A stretch of DNA of 64,000 nt, taken from assembly GCA_036154955.1 (NCBI GenBank), contig JAYZWL010000078.1, positions 62,001 through 126,000 of the forward strand, written 5' to 3'. The DNA comes from Albimonas sp036154955 (GTDB taxonomy: Bacteria; Pseudomonadota; Alphaproteobacteria; Rhodobacterales; Rhodobacteraceae). The notes beneath the pieces were generated by a model, which had not been told where the DNA came from, made no database searches, and saw only the letters and a program-made list of their open reading frames with translations. A program made the translations under genes and the position numbers. This document shows positions 48,749 through 57,408 of this stretch, piece by piece (position 1 is the first letter of the stretch; every line of letters starts with the position of its first letter).

Positions 48749-49783
48749 TCAGGCCGCGCCGCGCCGCCGGCGGCCGGGGCGGCGGGCCGTGGCGGCCGCG
48801 GCGCCCGTCAGAAGCTCCATCGTCGTGCCGGTGACCGGGCCGAGCCGGTCCAGCACGTCCTGCGGGCCGGGGCGCGGGCCGCGGGGCGTGGTCTCCAGCG
48901 CCTCGCGCATCGCGGCGATGTGGTTGGGGGTGGTGCCGCAGCAACCGCCGATGATCCTGACCCCGAGGTCGCGGGCGAGGCAGGCGTAGGTCGCCATCAG
49001 CTCGGTCGTGCCGCTGTAGCGGATGGCGCCATCATGGTATTCGGGCACGCCGCAATTGGCCTTGGTGACGATCACGTCGTCCTCGGTGATCCGGTCGGCG
49101 GCCGAGATCACGCCGATCAGCAGGTCGGGCGCGCCGGTGCCGCAATTGCCGCCCCAGGCCACGGGCGCGTGGTCGTGGGCGCAGTCATGCACGATGCCGG
49201 CCAGCCGGGCGGGCGTCACGCCCATCATGGTGCGGCCGTTGGTGTCGAAGGACATGGTGCCGACGCAGGGCAGGCCGACGGTCGCGGCGGCTTCGAGGGC
49301 GGCGGCGTATTCCTCCTCCGAGCTCATGGTTTCGATCCACAGCACGTCGGCGCCGCCGGCCTTCAGCCCCTCCATCTGCGCGACGAAGGCGGCGACCCCG
49401 TCCTCATGGCTCAGCGGGCCGACGGGGGCGAAGAGGTCGCCGGTCGGGCCCACGTCGCCGGCGCAGATCACGTCGCGGCCGGATTCGGCGATCGCCTCGG
49501 CCAGCAGGCGGGCGGCGGCGGCGTTGATCTCGTGCACCTGGCCGTCGAGCTGGTGGAGCTTGAGCCGGTTGGCGGTGCCGCCGAAGGAGTTGGTGAGCAC
49601 CAGGTCGGAGCCGGCGTCGATGAAGCTGCGGTAGTGGGCCTTGACCTTGTCGGTCTCTTCCAGGTTCCAGCGCTCCGGCGCCTCGCCATGCTCCAGCCCC
49701 AGCGCGAACATGTTGGTGCCCGTGGCGCCGTCGGCGAGGATCCAGTCGCGGGCGCTGAGCATCTGGGCGAGCTTGTCGGACAT
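48749..49783 (-). CDS. Homocysteine S-methyltransferase (betaine-type)
   Basis: A 344-residue (beta/alpha)8 methyltransferase. GATGTNMFALG (about 19-29) and NSFGGTANRL are the homocysteine pocket; zinc ligands are in GGNCGTG (about 216-222) and IIGGCCGTTPNHI (about 290-302). It transfers a methyl group, probably from betaine or a related donor, to homocysteine. ATG 49783 has AAGGAGCC 6-13 bases upstream. The C-terminal 40 residues are a basic Ala/Arg tail of low complexity. Confidence 0.9.
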   Translation of the reverse strand: MSDKLAQMLSARDWILADGATGTNMFALGLEHGEAPERWNLEETDKVKAHYRSFIDAGSDLVLTNSFGGTANRLKLHQLDGQVHEINAAAARLLAEAIAESGRDVICAGDVGPTGDLFAPVGPLSHEDGVAAFVAQMEGLKAGGADVLWIETMSSEEEYAAALEAAATVGLPCVGTMSFDTNGRTMMGVTPARLAGIVHDCAHDHAPVAWGGNCGTGAPDLLIGVISAADRITEDDVIVTKANCGVPEYHDGAIRYSGTTELMATYACLARDLGVRIIGGCCGTTPNHIAAMREALETTPRGPRPGPQDVLDRLGPVTGTTMELLTGAAAATARRPGRRRRGAA

Positions 49784-50078
49784 CGGCGGCTCCTTCGGTC
49801 GGTCCGCCCCTGGCCCGGCGGCGGCGCTTGTCGCGGCGCGCGCGCGCCTGTATTCCTCGGCTCCCGCGCCCGCGCCCGGAAACGGACGATGGGCGCGCAT
49901 CGGCCTCCTATATCGGCGCCCCGGCCGGCGCGCAATCCGGGGGCTTGCCGCAATGCGACATACCCACCGGTATGCCGCCGCTTGAAATCCCGCGCCGTTC
50001 GGGCCATGCCAACCCGATCACGCATCGCAGCACCGCCCCCGCGCCGCGTCCGGCCGACGGGGAGGAGGAGAGCCCGCC

Positions 50079-51293
50079 ATGAACAAGCCGCTGAGCGCCA
50101 AGGACAAGCCCGCCCAGGCCGGTTTCACCTGGGAGGACCCGTTCCTTCTGAACGACCAGCTTGAGGAAGACGAGCGGATGCTGGGCGAAGCCGCCCGGTC
50201 CTTCGCGCAGGAGAAGCTGCTCCCCCGCGTCACCAAGGCCTTCCTGGAGGAGACCTCGGACCCGGGCATCTTCGCCGAGATGGGCGAGATGGGCCTGCTC
50301 GGCTCCACCATCCCCGAGGAATACGGCGGGATCGGCGCGGGCTACGTCTCCTACGGGCTGATCGCGCGCGAGGTGGAGCGGGTGGATTCGGGCTATCGCT
50401 CGATGATGTCGGTGCAGTCCTCGCTGGTCATGTATCCGATCTACGCCTACGGCTCGGAGGAGCAGCGTCAGAAGTACCTGCCGGGCCTCGCGGCGGGCAC
50501 GCTGATCGGCTGCTTCGGGCTGACCGAGGCCGAGGCGGGCTCGGATCCGGGTTCGATGAAGACCCGCGCCGAGAAGGTGCAGGGCGGCTACCGGCTCAAC
50601 GGCTCCAAGATGTGGATCTCCAACGCGCCCTTCGCGGACGTGTTCGTGGTCTGGGCCAAGTCCGACGCCCATGGCGGCAAGATCCGCGGCTTCGTGCTGG
50701 AAAAGGGCATGAAGGGCCTGACCGCGCCCAAGATCGGCAACAAGGTGTCGCTGCGGGCCTCGATCACCGGCGAGATCTCGATGGAGAACGTCGAGGTCCC
50801 TGACGACGCGCTGCTGCCCAATGTCGAGGGCCTGGCCGGGCCGTTCGGCTGCCTCAACCGCGCCCGCTACGGCATCGCCTGGGGCGTGATGGGCGCGGCC
50901 GAGGACTGCTGGTTCCGCGCCCGCGACTACGGGATGGAGCGCAAGCAGTTCGGCCGCCCGCTGGCCAACACCCAGCTCTTCCAGAAGAAGCTGGCCGACA
51001 TGCAGACCGAGATCGCGCTGGGCACCCAGGCCGCGCTGCGGGTCGGGCGGCTGATGGACCGGGCGATGGCGGCGCCGGAGATGATCTCGATCATCAAGCG
51101 CAACAACTGCGGCAAGGCGCTGGACATCGCGCGGATGGCTCGCGACATGCACGGCGGCAACGGCATCTCGGCCGAATATCACGTCATTCGCCACATGGTG
51201 AACCTGGAGACGGTGAACACCTACGAGGGCGCCCATGACGTGCACGCGCTGATCCTGGGCCGGGCGCAGACCGGGCTGCAGGCGTTCTTCTGA
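50079..51293 (+). CDS. gcdH: Glutaryl-CoA dehydrogenase
   Basis: A 404-residue decarboxylating acyl-CoA dehydrogenase. GLTEAEAGSDPGSMKTRA (about 147-164), MWISNAPFADVFVVWAK, MERKQFGRPLANTQLFQKKLADMQTEI and the catalytic Glu in NTYEGAHDVHALILGRAQTG are specific to the GCDH group. It converts glutaryl-CoA to crotonyl-CoA and CO2 in lysine, tryptophan and benzoate breakdown. ATG 50079 follows GGGGAGGAGGAG at 50059-50070. A strong terminator lies 24 bases after the stop, so it is a single-gene unit. Confidence 0.93.
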   Translation: MNKPLSAKDKPAQAGFTWEDPFLLNDQLEEDERMLGEAARSFAQEKLLPRVTKAFLEETSDPGIFAEMGEMGLLGSTIPEEYGGIGAGYVSYGLIAREVERVDSGYRSMMSVQSSLVMYPIYAYGSEEQRQKYLPGLAAGTLIGCFGLTEAEAGSDPGSMKTRAEKVQGGYRLNGSKMWISNAPFADVFVVWAKSDAHGGKIRGFVLEKGMKGLTAPKIGNKVSLRASITGEISMENVEVPDDALLPNVEGLAGPFGCLNRARYGIAWGVMGAAEDCWFRARDYGMERKQFGRPLANTQLFQKKLADMQTEIALGTQAALRVGRLMDRAMAAPEMISIIKRNNCGKALDIARMARDMHGGNGISAEYHVIRHMVNLETVNTYEGAHDVHALILGRAQTGLQAFF

Positions 51294-51317
51294 TCCCGCG
51301 CCTGCGGGCGTGACCGA

Positions 51318-51348
51318 GGGGGCGGCCTGACCGGGCCGCCCCCTTTTT
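51318..51348 (+). terminator. Rho-independent terminator of gcdH
   Basis: GGGGGCGGCC (51318-51327) pairs perfectly with GGCCGCCCCC (51334-51343) around TGACCG, followed by TTTTT. Confidence 0.88.
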
Positions 51349-51471
51349 CATGGCCGGTCGCGGGCGGCGGGCGGGGCCGCGCGACGACCCGCGCGCGGGC
51401 GGCGCCGGGACGCCCGCGCGGCGCAGGACCGGGGGCGCGCGCGGAGATGTCTCCGGCCCCCGGTCGGGGTC

Positions 51472-51792
51472 TCATCCCGCCAGCGGGTGCGGGCCCGGGC
51501 GGCTCGATTCCGCGTTGAACAGGCCGAAGAGCGGGTCCCAGCGGCGCAGGGTCATGCCGGCGACGACTTCCGCCTCCTGGAAGGGGTCCGTCTCCAGGAA
51601 GTCCCGGGCGGACCGCAGGTCGGGCAGGTCGATCAGCAGCATCGCCTCCCGCGGCCGGCTGTCGGGCAGGGGACCGGCGGCGCGGATGATCCCCCGCTCC
51701 ACCCCCATCGACACCCAGCGCACATGCGCCTGAAGATGCTTGTTCCACCCGCTTTCGTCGGGATGGGCGTAGGTGACCAGAAACAAAGGCAT
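51472..51792 (-). CDS. YciI-like protein
   Basis: A 106-residue YciI-family protein: MPLFLVTYAHPDESGWNKHLQAHVRWV, GIIRAAGPL and ARDFLETDPFQEAEVVAGMTLRRWDP follow the family pattern, with the conserved His/Asp pair near the start. These small proteins form ferredoxin-like dimers; catalytic roles are known only for a few. ATG 51792 has GGGAGAG upstream. It stands alone between gcdH and radC. Confidence 0.82.
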   Translation of the reverse strand: MPLFLVTYAHPDESGWNKHLQAHVRWVSMGVERGIIRAAGPLPDSRPREAMLLIDLPDLRSARDFLETDPFQEAEVVAGMTLRRWDPLFGLFNAESSRPGPHPLAG

Positions 51793-51943
51793 ATCGGCGT
51801 CTCTCCCCTCGGCTTAGCCCCGATGGCTTCGCCCCGTCGGCGTCCCGGCGACGCCGCCGTCCGATGTAATCCGCAACCGTTCACCAATTCCTAACCAAGC
51901 GGCCCGATGCTCGCCCGCATCCGTTTGAACTGCGGAGTCGCGC

Positions 51944-53815
51944 ATGGGCCGAAGAGCCTCGAAATTTGAAGACGGTCTGCGCGAGGCGCCGCTGCTGCCT
52001 GGCCTCTCGCCCCCGTCTGAAGACGTAACGCGGCAGGCTGCCGAGCAGCGCGGCGCCGTTGACCTTCCCTCGTCGCCCGACCTGTCCGGCGACGAGGGCG
52101 CGCCCCCCGGGCCCGGTTCGCCGTCTCGGCCGCGCGCGTCGGGAGAGGCGCCTGTCGCCGGCGCGGAGACTGCCGGCGCGGAGACTGACGGCGTGGAGAC
52201 TGACGGCGTGGAGACTGCCGGCGCGGAGACCGCCGACTCAGGGCCCGCCGCTGGGGAAGTCCTCGGCGGGGACCTCGCCGGGATGGCGCCGGCCGGCGCC
52301 GCCGCGCCGCTGCGGACCGGCGGACGGGCGAGGACCGGTTCGCCGCCGCGATCCTCCGCCGCCGCATGCGGGGCCGAGTTCCCAGGGTGGTCGGGCGCGG
52401 AGGAAGGCGCGGCCGCCTGGCTGGGCGACGCCATCGCCTCCGCCATCGCCGTCGCCGCTCGGGACCGGATGTCACGGCCCGGCCAGGTCCGCTCGGCCGA
52501 TGCCGCCGCCGGGCTTCCGGCCTCTCCCTCGACGCCGGCTTCGGACGCCCCCGACCCCGCCGACGCGCCCGACCTCGCCGACGCGCCCGACCTCGCTGAC
52601 GCGTCCGTGACGACGCCGACGGGCGGGTCGACTGGCAGCGAGATGTCCCCGGCGGCGATCTCCGTCGCCCCCGACCTCGTCGATATCGCGACGGTTCGCC
52701 CGGCGTCCCATCCGCCGGGCCCGGCGCGCGGCGTCCCGGGCGTAGACGCCGCGTCCTCCGCGCCTGACGCCTCGGCACGGACCGGCGGCGCCCCGGCCCG
52801 CGACCGGGCATCGCGGAGCGCGGCGAGCCCCGGGGCCGGGACGTCGCCGCCGGACGCCGCCCCGGCCCCGGGGCGGAACGGAAGCGGCGACGTGGACCGG
52901 TCCGGCCGCCGAACCGGTCCCGCGTCCGGGCGCCCGGCCGGACAGCCGTCCCCGCCATCGGTCGCGTCCATGCCGGCGCCCCCGGCCAGGAACGGCGGGC
53001 GGGCGAACGGCGCCGCGGCGGAGCATGCCGCGGGCGCGTCGCCTCCGCGCTCCGCGCCCGGTCTTCCCGGCCTCGTCCCCGCCGCCGCCGGCCGCCGCCG
53101 GCGCGCCCCGAAGACGGCCGCGAAGGTCGACCCGGACGCCGCCAGTCGCCTCGACCATCGCAAGCGCCTGCGCGACCGCTTCCTTGAGGGCGGGCCCGAC
53201 GCCATGCCGGATTACGAACTGCTGGAGCTGGTCCTGTTCCGGGCCATTCCGCGCCGGGACGTCAAGCCGCTCGCCAAACGGCTGATCGCGGCGTTCGGCG
53301 ACTTCAATCACGCGATCTCCGCCCCGCCGGCGCGCCTCGCCGAGGTTTCGGGCGTCGGCGACGCGGTGGTGCAGGAGCTCAAGATCGTCGAGGCCGCCGC
53401 CCACCGCCTCGCCAGATCCCGCGTCATCGGCAAGGATGCGATCCAGACCTGGGCGCAGCTGGTGGACTATTGCCGCGCCCGCCTCGCCCATGAGGCGACC
53501 GAGCAGTTCCGCGTGCTCTATCTCGACCGCAAGAACATCCTGATCGCCGACGAGGCGCAGGGACGCGGCACCGTCGACCATGTCCCCGTCTACCCGCGGG
53601 AGGTGATCAAGCGGGCGCTTGAGCTGGGCGCCTCGGCCCTGATCCTGGTGCACAATCACCCCTCGGGCGATCCGTCGCCCAGCCGGGCCGATATCGACAT
53701 GACCCGCCGGATCATGGAGGCCTGCGAGCCGCTGGCCGTCACGGTCCATGACCATGTGATCGTGGGCAAGAAGGAGGTGGCGAGCTTTCACAGCCTCGGC
53801 CTGCTGGACCCATGA
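51944..53815 (+). CDS. radC: RadC/JAB-domain protein with long low-complexity N-terminal region
   Basis: A 623-residue frame. The last 220 residues are a complete RadC: DHRKRLRDRFLEGG (helix-hairpin start, residue 404), a short HhH (LAEVSGVGDAVVQEL) and the JAMM metalloprotease-like core with VHNHPSGDPSPSRAD (about 569-583). The first about 30 residues also look like a RadC N-terminus. Between them lie about 370 Ala/Pro/Gly/Asp-rich residues with 15- and 18-base tandem repeats. Usual RadC length is 220-270. The extension may be translated, or the true start may be near 53100. RadC function is still unclear. Confidence 0.82.
   Translation: MGRRASKFEDGLREAPLLPGLSPPSEDVTRQAAEQRGAVDLPSSPDLSGDEGAPPGPGSPSRPRASGEAPVAGAETAGAETDGVETDGVETAGAETADSGPAAGEVLGGDLAGMAPAGAAAPLRTGGRARTGSPPRSSAAACGAEFPGWSGAEEGAAAWLGDAIASAIAVAARDRMSRPGQVRSADAAAGLPASPSTPASDAPDPADAPDLADAPDLADASVTTPTGGSTGSEMSPAAISVAPDLVDIATVRPASHPPGPARGVPGVDAASSAPDASARTGGAPARDRASRSAASPGAGTSPPDAAPAPGRNGSGDVDRSGRRTGPASGRPAGQPSPPSVASMPAPPARNGGRANGAAAEHAAGASPPRSAPGLPGLVPAAAGRRRRAPKTAAKVDPDAASRLDHRKRLRDRFLEGGPDAMPDYELLELVLFRAIPRRDVKPLAKRLIAAFGDFNHAISAPPARLAEVSGVGDAVVQELKIVEAAAHRLARSRVIGKDAIQTWAQLVDYCRARLAHEATEQFRVLYLDRKNILIADEAQGRGTVDHVPVYPREVIKRALELGASALILVHNHPSGDPSPSRADIDMTRRIMEACEPLAVTVHDHVIVGKKEVASFHSLGLLDP
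52157..52236 (+). repeat. 15-base tandem repeat in radC
   Basis: About five copies of a 15-base unit (GCCGGCGCGGAGACT and variants) encode GAETx repeats in the N-terminal extension of RadC. A second array of about three 18-base units (DAPDLA) lies at 52545-52605. Unit lengths are multiples of three, so copy-number change keeps the frame. Confidence 0.75.
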
Positions 53816-54360
53816 CGGCGGCGCGCCGGACGGGCGCGGTCGCCGTTCGCCTCCGGAGGCGACGCGCCCTGGCCGCCGCGCGCGCGGACCTTCACGGGTT
53901 CGCGGCCCGCCCGCCGCCATCGTCCGGGTCCGGACGTTCGCCGCCGCCGTCCGGGCGCGGACGGTTGCCGCCGCCGTCCGGGGTGCAGCGGCTCGAAGCG
54001 GGGACGCCGGACGTCCGCGCGTCACGTTCGACGGCGGAGCGGGCTCCCGGCCCGGGCGGCGCGCTCCGACGATCCGCCGGGGGCCGCGGATCCGGTTCGC
54101 AAGGCCGCGGCGACCCGACCGGCCGCGCCGCCGGGGGGCCGGCGCGGGTTGCCGGGCAGCGGCTGGCTCGATGGCGAAGCACGGTCATTCCGGATGCACC
54201 GCCGAGCCAGCGGGGTGAGGACCGCTCGGAGCGGAGGCGGCTGCCAGCGCCGAGCCGGACGACGACCCGTCCGGCCCGCCGCACGCGGCCGGACGATCCT
54301 CGCGCGTCCGCGCGCTCCGCCGCAGTCGTCAGGCCGGCCGGACCGGAAAGGCCCCGCCTA
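53816..54360. other. Gap with no supported gene
   Basis: About 545 very G+C-rich bases between radC and the insertion sequence. Arg/Pro-rich frames are open on both strands but show no family, no ribosome site and no codon pattern. Short CCGTCCGGG-type repeats occur near 53920-53990. Confidence 0.55.
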
Positions 54361-54432
54361 GGGTCTGGCCCCATAAACGGGATTTCCATGGTGGCGCAGA
54401 TTTGATTCAACCTCCTGAAAGGAGGAGGTTTC

Positions 54433-54798
54433 ATGCGCCGTCACGACCTGAGCGACCGGGAATGGGCGGTCATCCAGCCGCTGTTGCCGCAGAAGTCACG
54501 CGGAGTGCCGCGGGTGGATGACCGGCGGGTGATCAACGGCATCCTGTGGAGGTTCCGGGCCGGAACGCCCTGGCGCGACGTGCCCGAGCGCTACGGCCCG
54601 CGCACCACGCTCTACAACCGCTTCACGCGGTGGCGGGCGGCCGGGGTCTGGGACCGCATTCTGGACGCGAAATCAGAGGCCTATGACGGCGACATCGTGA
54701 TGATCGACAACTCCTGCGTCCGCGTCCACCAGCACGGGGCCGCAGGAAAAAGGGGGGCGGCGACCATGGCTGCATGGGACATTCCCGCGGCGGCCTGA
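54433..54798 (+). CDS. IS5-type transposase, upstream frame (OrfA)
   Basis: A 121-residue frame starting with RRHDLSDREWAVIQPLLPQKSRGVPRVDDRRVINGILWRFRAGTPWRDVPERYGPRTTLYNRF, the DUF4096-type N-domain of IS427-group transposases. It reaches the first DDE Asp (VMIDNSCVRVHQHGAAG). At 54747-54753 lies A AAA AGG in phase, followed by a G-run; a -1 slip gives GGGDHGCMGHSRGGLTTKIH and joins the second frame. AAAGGAGGAGG lies 5-15 bases upstream of ATG 54433. Confidence 0.88.
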   Translation: MRRHDLSDREWAVIQPLLPQKSRGVPRVDDRRVINGILWRFRAGTPWRDVPERYGPRTTLYNRFTRWRAAGVWDRILDAKSEAYDGDIVMIDNSCVRVHQHGAAGKRGAATMAAWDIPAAA

Positions 54799-55190
54799 CC
54801 ACCAAGATCCATGCGCTGGTCGATGCCGAAGGCCGTCCCATCCGCCTGAAACTGACGCCCGGCCAGGCGGGCGACGCGCCGGTGGGAACCGAGTTCGTCG
54901 CCGATCTGGATCCCGGCGCGACCCTGATCGCCGACCGCGCCTACGACACCACCCCGATCCGCGACGGCGCGGCGGCCCGCGGCGTCTGGGCCGACATCCC
55001 GCCCCGCGTGATCCGAAAGCAGGCCTTCGGCTTCAGCCCCTGGGTCTATCGCCAGCGCAATCTGGTCGAGCGCTTCTTCAACCGCATCAAACAGTTCCGC
55101 GGCCTCGCCACCCGATACGACCGAAGACCCGACAACTATCTCGCAGCCCTCAAGCTCGCGGCCATCCGCTTCTGGATTGCGAACATATGA
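54774..55190 (+). CDS. IS5-type transposase, downstream frame (OrfB, made by -1 frameshift)
   Basis: Frame -1 relative to OrfA. It contains GHSRGGLTTKIHALVDAEGRP, the second Asp in LIADRAYD and the Glu in RNLVERFFNRIKQFR, completing the DDE catalytic set. It ends in AALKLAAIRFWI, the common end of this group. It has no ribosome site of its own that looks strong, so the product is most likely the OrfA-OrfB fusion of about 250 residues. Confidence 0.88.
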   Translation: MGHSRGGLTTKIHALVDAEGRPIRLKLTPGQAGDAPVGTEFVADLDPGATLIADRAYDTTPIRDGAAARGVWADIPPRVIRKQAFGFSPWVYRQRNLVERFFNRIKQFRGLATRYDRRPDNYLAALKLAAIRFWIANI

Positions 55191-55215
55191 GTCCGCACCC
55201 TAGGATCGCGATGGG

Positions 55216-55487
55216 CGGCGAGCCGCGGGTGCGCCGGGCTGGACCTGCCCGTCATCGCGTGCAGGCGGCGGCAGGCTGAGGGCAGGCCGGGCTGGAGGGG
55301 CTCGACGCAGATCTCGCTCGGGGGTGATCCGCGGGTGCGCCGGGTCGGGCCTGCCCGTCGTCGCGTGCGGGCGGCGGCAGGCTGAGGGCGGGCCGGGCCG
55401 GAGGGGCTCGACGCAGAACTCGCTCGGTGGCGAGCCGCGGGTGCGCCGGGTCGGGCCTGCCCGTCATCGCGCGCACCCGGCGGCAGG
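55216..55487. repeat. 106-base tandem repeat, about 2.5 copies
   Basis: The segment starting GCGGGTGCGCCGGG occurs at 55225, 55331 and 55437, exactly 106 bases apart. The units share CCTGCCCGTC, GGCGGCAGG and GAGGGGCTCGACGCAGA with a few substitutions; the third is cut at about 55487. It lies between the insertion sequence and the GST gene and encodes nothing recognisable. Confidence 0.8.
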
Positions 55488-55535
55488 GCGCCGATGGATC
55501 GGGCCGGAAGGGGCCCGAGAGGGTCCGGGGCGGGA

Positions 55536-56138
55536 TCAGGCCGGCGCGGTCGCCTCGAAGGCGGGACGCTTGAGCAGGCGTCGGGCGAAGCCGGCCAGGT
55601 TCGGTCGGCTCGACCTCCAGTTCCAGTCCGCCATCCGGAAGTCGATATATCCCAGCGCGCACCCGACGGAGATCTGTCCGATATCGAGGGCGTCCGCGAA
55701 TTTCCGCCCCTCCAGCATGTCCAGCGCCCGCGCGATCTTGGCGCGCTGGGCGGCCATCCATTCCTCGCTGCGCTTGGCTTCCTCGCGCAGGCGGCCCTCG
55801 TAGACCACGGCGATCGCGGCTTCCATCATCGCGTTGCCGGTGGCCTCCATCACCAGCGCGGGGAACTCCGCGTCGCCGGAGGGATAGAGCTTCGGGCCCG
55901 CGTGGAGGCCGTCGAGATAGCGGGTGATGACGGTGCTGTCGTAAAGCGCCAGGCCCGCGTCGGTCATGAGGCAGGGCACCTTGCCCAGCGGGTTGATCTC
56001 CAGAACCCCGGGATTGACGTCGTAGGGCGTGGTCGAGCCGTCCTCCAGCGCGACTTGGTCGGCCTGGCCGGTTTCATGCAGCACGACCATGACCTTGCGG
56101 ACGAAAGGCGAGGTCGGGGAATGGCGCAGGCGCATCAT
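55536..56138 (-). CDS. Glutathione S-transferase family protein
   Basis: A 200-residue GST. The N-terminal thioredoxin-fold half has SPTSPFVRKVMVVLHETG (Ser at the catalytic position), NPLGKVPCLMTD and LYDSTVITRYLD; the C-terminal helical half has a family-typical ISVGCALGYIDFR. It probably conjugates or reduces small electrophiles using glutathione. ATG 56138 (the first of two) overlaps the upstream frame by four bases; GGAGACC lies upstream. Confidence 0.88.
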   Translation of the reverse strand: MMRLRHSPTSPFVRKVMVVLHETGQADQVALEDGSTTPYDVNPGVLEINPLGKVPCLMTDAGLALYDSTVITRYLDGLHAGPKLYPSGDAEFPALVMEATGNAMMEAAIAVVYEGRLREEAKRSEEWMAAQRAKIARALDMLEGRKFADALDIGQISVGCALGYIDFRMADWNWRSSRPNLAGFARRLLKRPAFEATAPA

Positions 56139-56623
56139 CGCGCGGTCTCCTTGGGGTCTGCTCGCCGGGCGTGGGCGCGGGCGTCGGCGGAGGGGCGGCG
56201 GGGCGCGATCCCCAGCCGCAGGCGGGCCAGCGCGGCGGCGTCGATGACGACCCCCGGGCCGTCGGCGCCGATCCGGATCACCCCGCGCCAGGCGGCGGAG
56301 GCGGAGGTCTCGGCGGCCCGCGCGTCCCGGGCGCGTCGCCAGCCGGCCTCGACCCCTTCGGGGGTTGCGTCGAGGCCGGCGGCGGAGGCCGGCGACAGGC
56401 CGTCGGCGCGGCGGGCGCGGCGCAGGGCCGCCCATCCGGCGACGGCGAGGCCGAGCCCGGCGGCGAGCTTGGCCCCGGCGGGGGCGCCCAACGCCTTGGC
56501 GGCGACGGGCCCGAGCGCGGGCAGAAGGGCGAGGGGCAGGGGCAAGGCGCGGTCTCCGGTTCCGGCTCCGGCCGTCGGACGGCCTGCGGGCGCAACATAG
56601 GAAGGAGGCGGGGCGCGGGGCAA
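56135..56623 (-). CDS. Hypothetical membrane-associated protein upstream of the GST
   Basis: An open frame of 162 residues. Residues about 27-68 are hydrophobic Ala/Leu/Pro-rich with one or two possible membrane segments (LPLPLALLPALGPVAAKAL, LAAGLGLAVAGWAAL), then a basic region and a soluble tail with GVIRIGADGPGVVIDAAALARLRLG that looks folded. The stop overlaps the GST start (ATGA), which supports translation. The N-terminal start is uncertain and no family is recognised. Confidence 0.5.
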   Translation of the reverse strand: MPRAPPPSYVAPAGRPTAGAGTGDRALPLPLALLPALGPVAAKALGAPAGAKLAAGLGLAVAGWAALRRARRADGLSPASAAGLDATPEGVEAGWRRARDARAAETSASAAWRGVIRIGADGPGVVIDAAALARLRLGIAPRRPSADARAHARRADPKETAR

Positions 56624-57408
56624 GGGGCAAGGGACGGCGATGGACGGGAAGGCCTCGCGAAGCGGGTCGGCGGCCGGCGGAGGCCGCGGCGACCGCGAAC
56701 CGGCGCGAGGCGCCTCCCGCCGCCGTTCGGCGAGACCCGCGGACCGCCCGAAGGGCGGGGCGAGCCGTCGGCCCGCGGCTGGGCCGGCGGCCGGGGACCT
56801 GCCGGCCCGGCATCGCCCCTCGGCGCGCCGGCGGGCGGGAGCGCGGCCGCTTTCGCCGCCCCGGGTCCGTGGCGGCGCGGATCCGCCGGGGCGCGGCGCG
56901 AAAGGCGGCGGCGTCGGATCGACCCCCGTCCGGCGCGGCGTCCGAGCCGGAAAGACGGACGAAAATCGGCGCGCGGCGCCCCGCGGTCGCCCTCCGGGGG
57001 AATCGCCGAAAGGCCACGGGGAGCGCGTCGGTTCCCGGGCGAAGCCGGCCGGCGCGGGCGCGGGATGGCGGGCGTCGGAGGGCCGTCGCGCCCGGCGGAC
57101 GGTCTCGTCGGCGTCGTGCCGCGCGGCGTCGGGGGGGGCGGCATCGGGGGCCGGAACGGGGCGGGACGGGCCGCGCCGGCGAGCCGGCCCGCGGGCGATC
57201 GACGCTGGCGCGCGGGGCGCGGGCGTGGGAGGGTCGGGCGGACCCCGCCGTCGCGCCCGTCTCCGCCGGCGCGGCCCCGGCGGCCCGTTCCGAAAGGCCC
57301 GATGCGATGCGCGATGCCCAGCCTACCCGACCTCGCCGCGTCGCCCGGCGCTTCCGGCGCTGATCCGCTCCGCGTTCTCGACCGTCGACTCGTCCTGCAG
57401 GAGCTGAG
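56624..57408. other. Gap of 785 bases without a supported gene
   Basis: Extremely G+C-rich. Long frames are open on both strands with Arg/Pro/Gly-rich, mutually shadowing translations and no ribosome site or family. It should contain the promoter for the cytochrome gene near its right end. Confidence 0.55.

Larger units (their letters stand above)
54361..55200 (+). mobile_element. IS5-type insertion sequence, 840 bp
   Basis: Imperfect terminal inverted repeats: left GGGTCTGGCCCCATA (54361-54375), right GGGTGCGGACTCATA read from 55200 inward, 11 of 15 bases equal. TA flanks both ends (54359-54360 and 55201-55202), part of a CTAG, the target preferred by IS5-group elements of the IS427 type. 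One transposase is encoded in two overlapping frames. Both ends and both frames look intact, so it may be active. Confidence 0.85.

Noticed and set aside
53812..54405. 197-codon frame overlapping the radC stop
   Set aside because: Arg/Pro-rich with equally open opposite strand; overlap with the radC stop by ATGA is likely chance.
55216..55487. CRISPR array
   Set aside because: Repeat units are 106 bases with no short repeat/unique spacer pattern and no cas genes. No CRISPR was seen anywhere.
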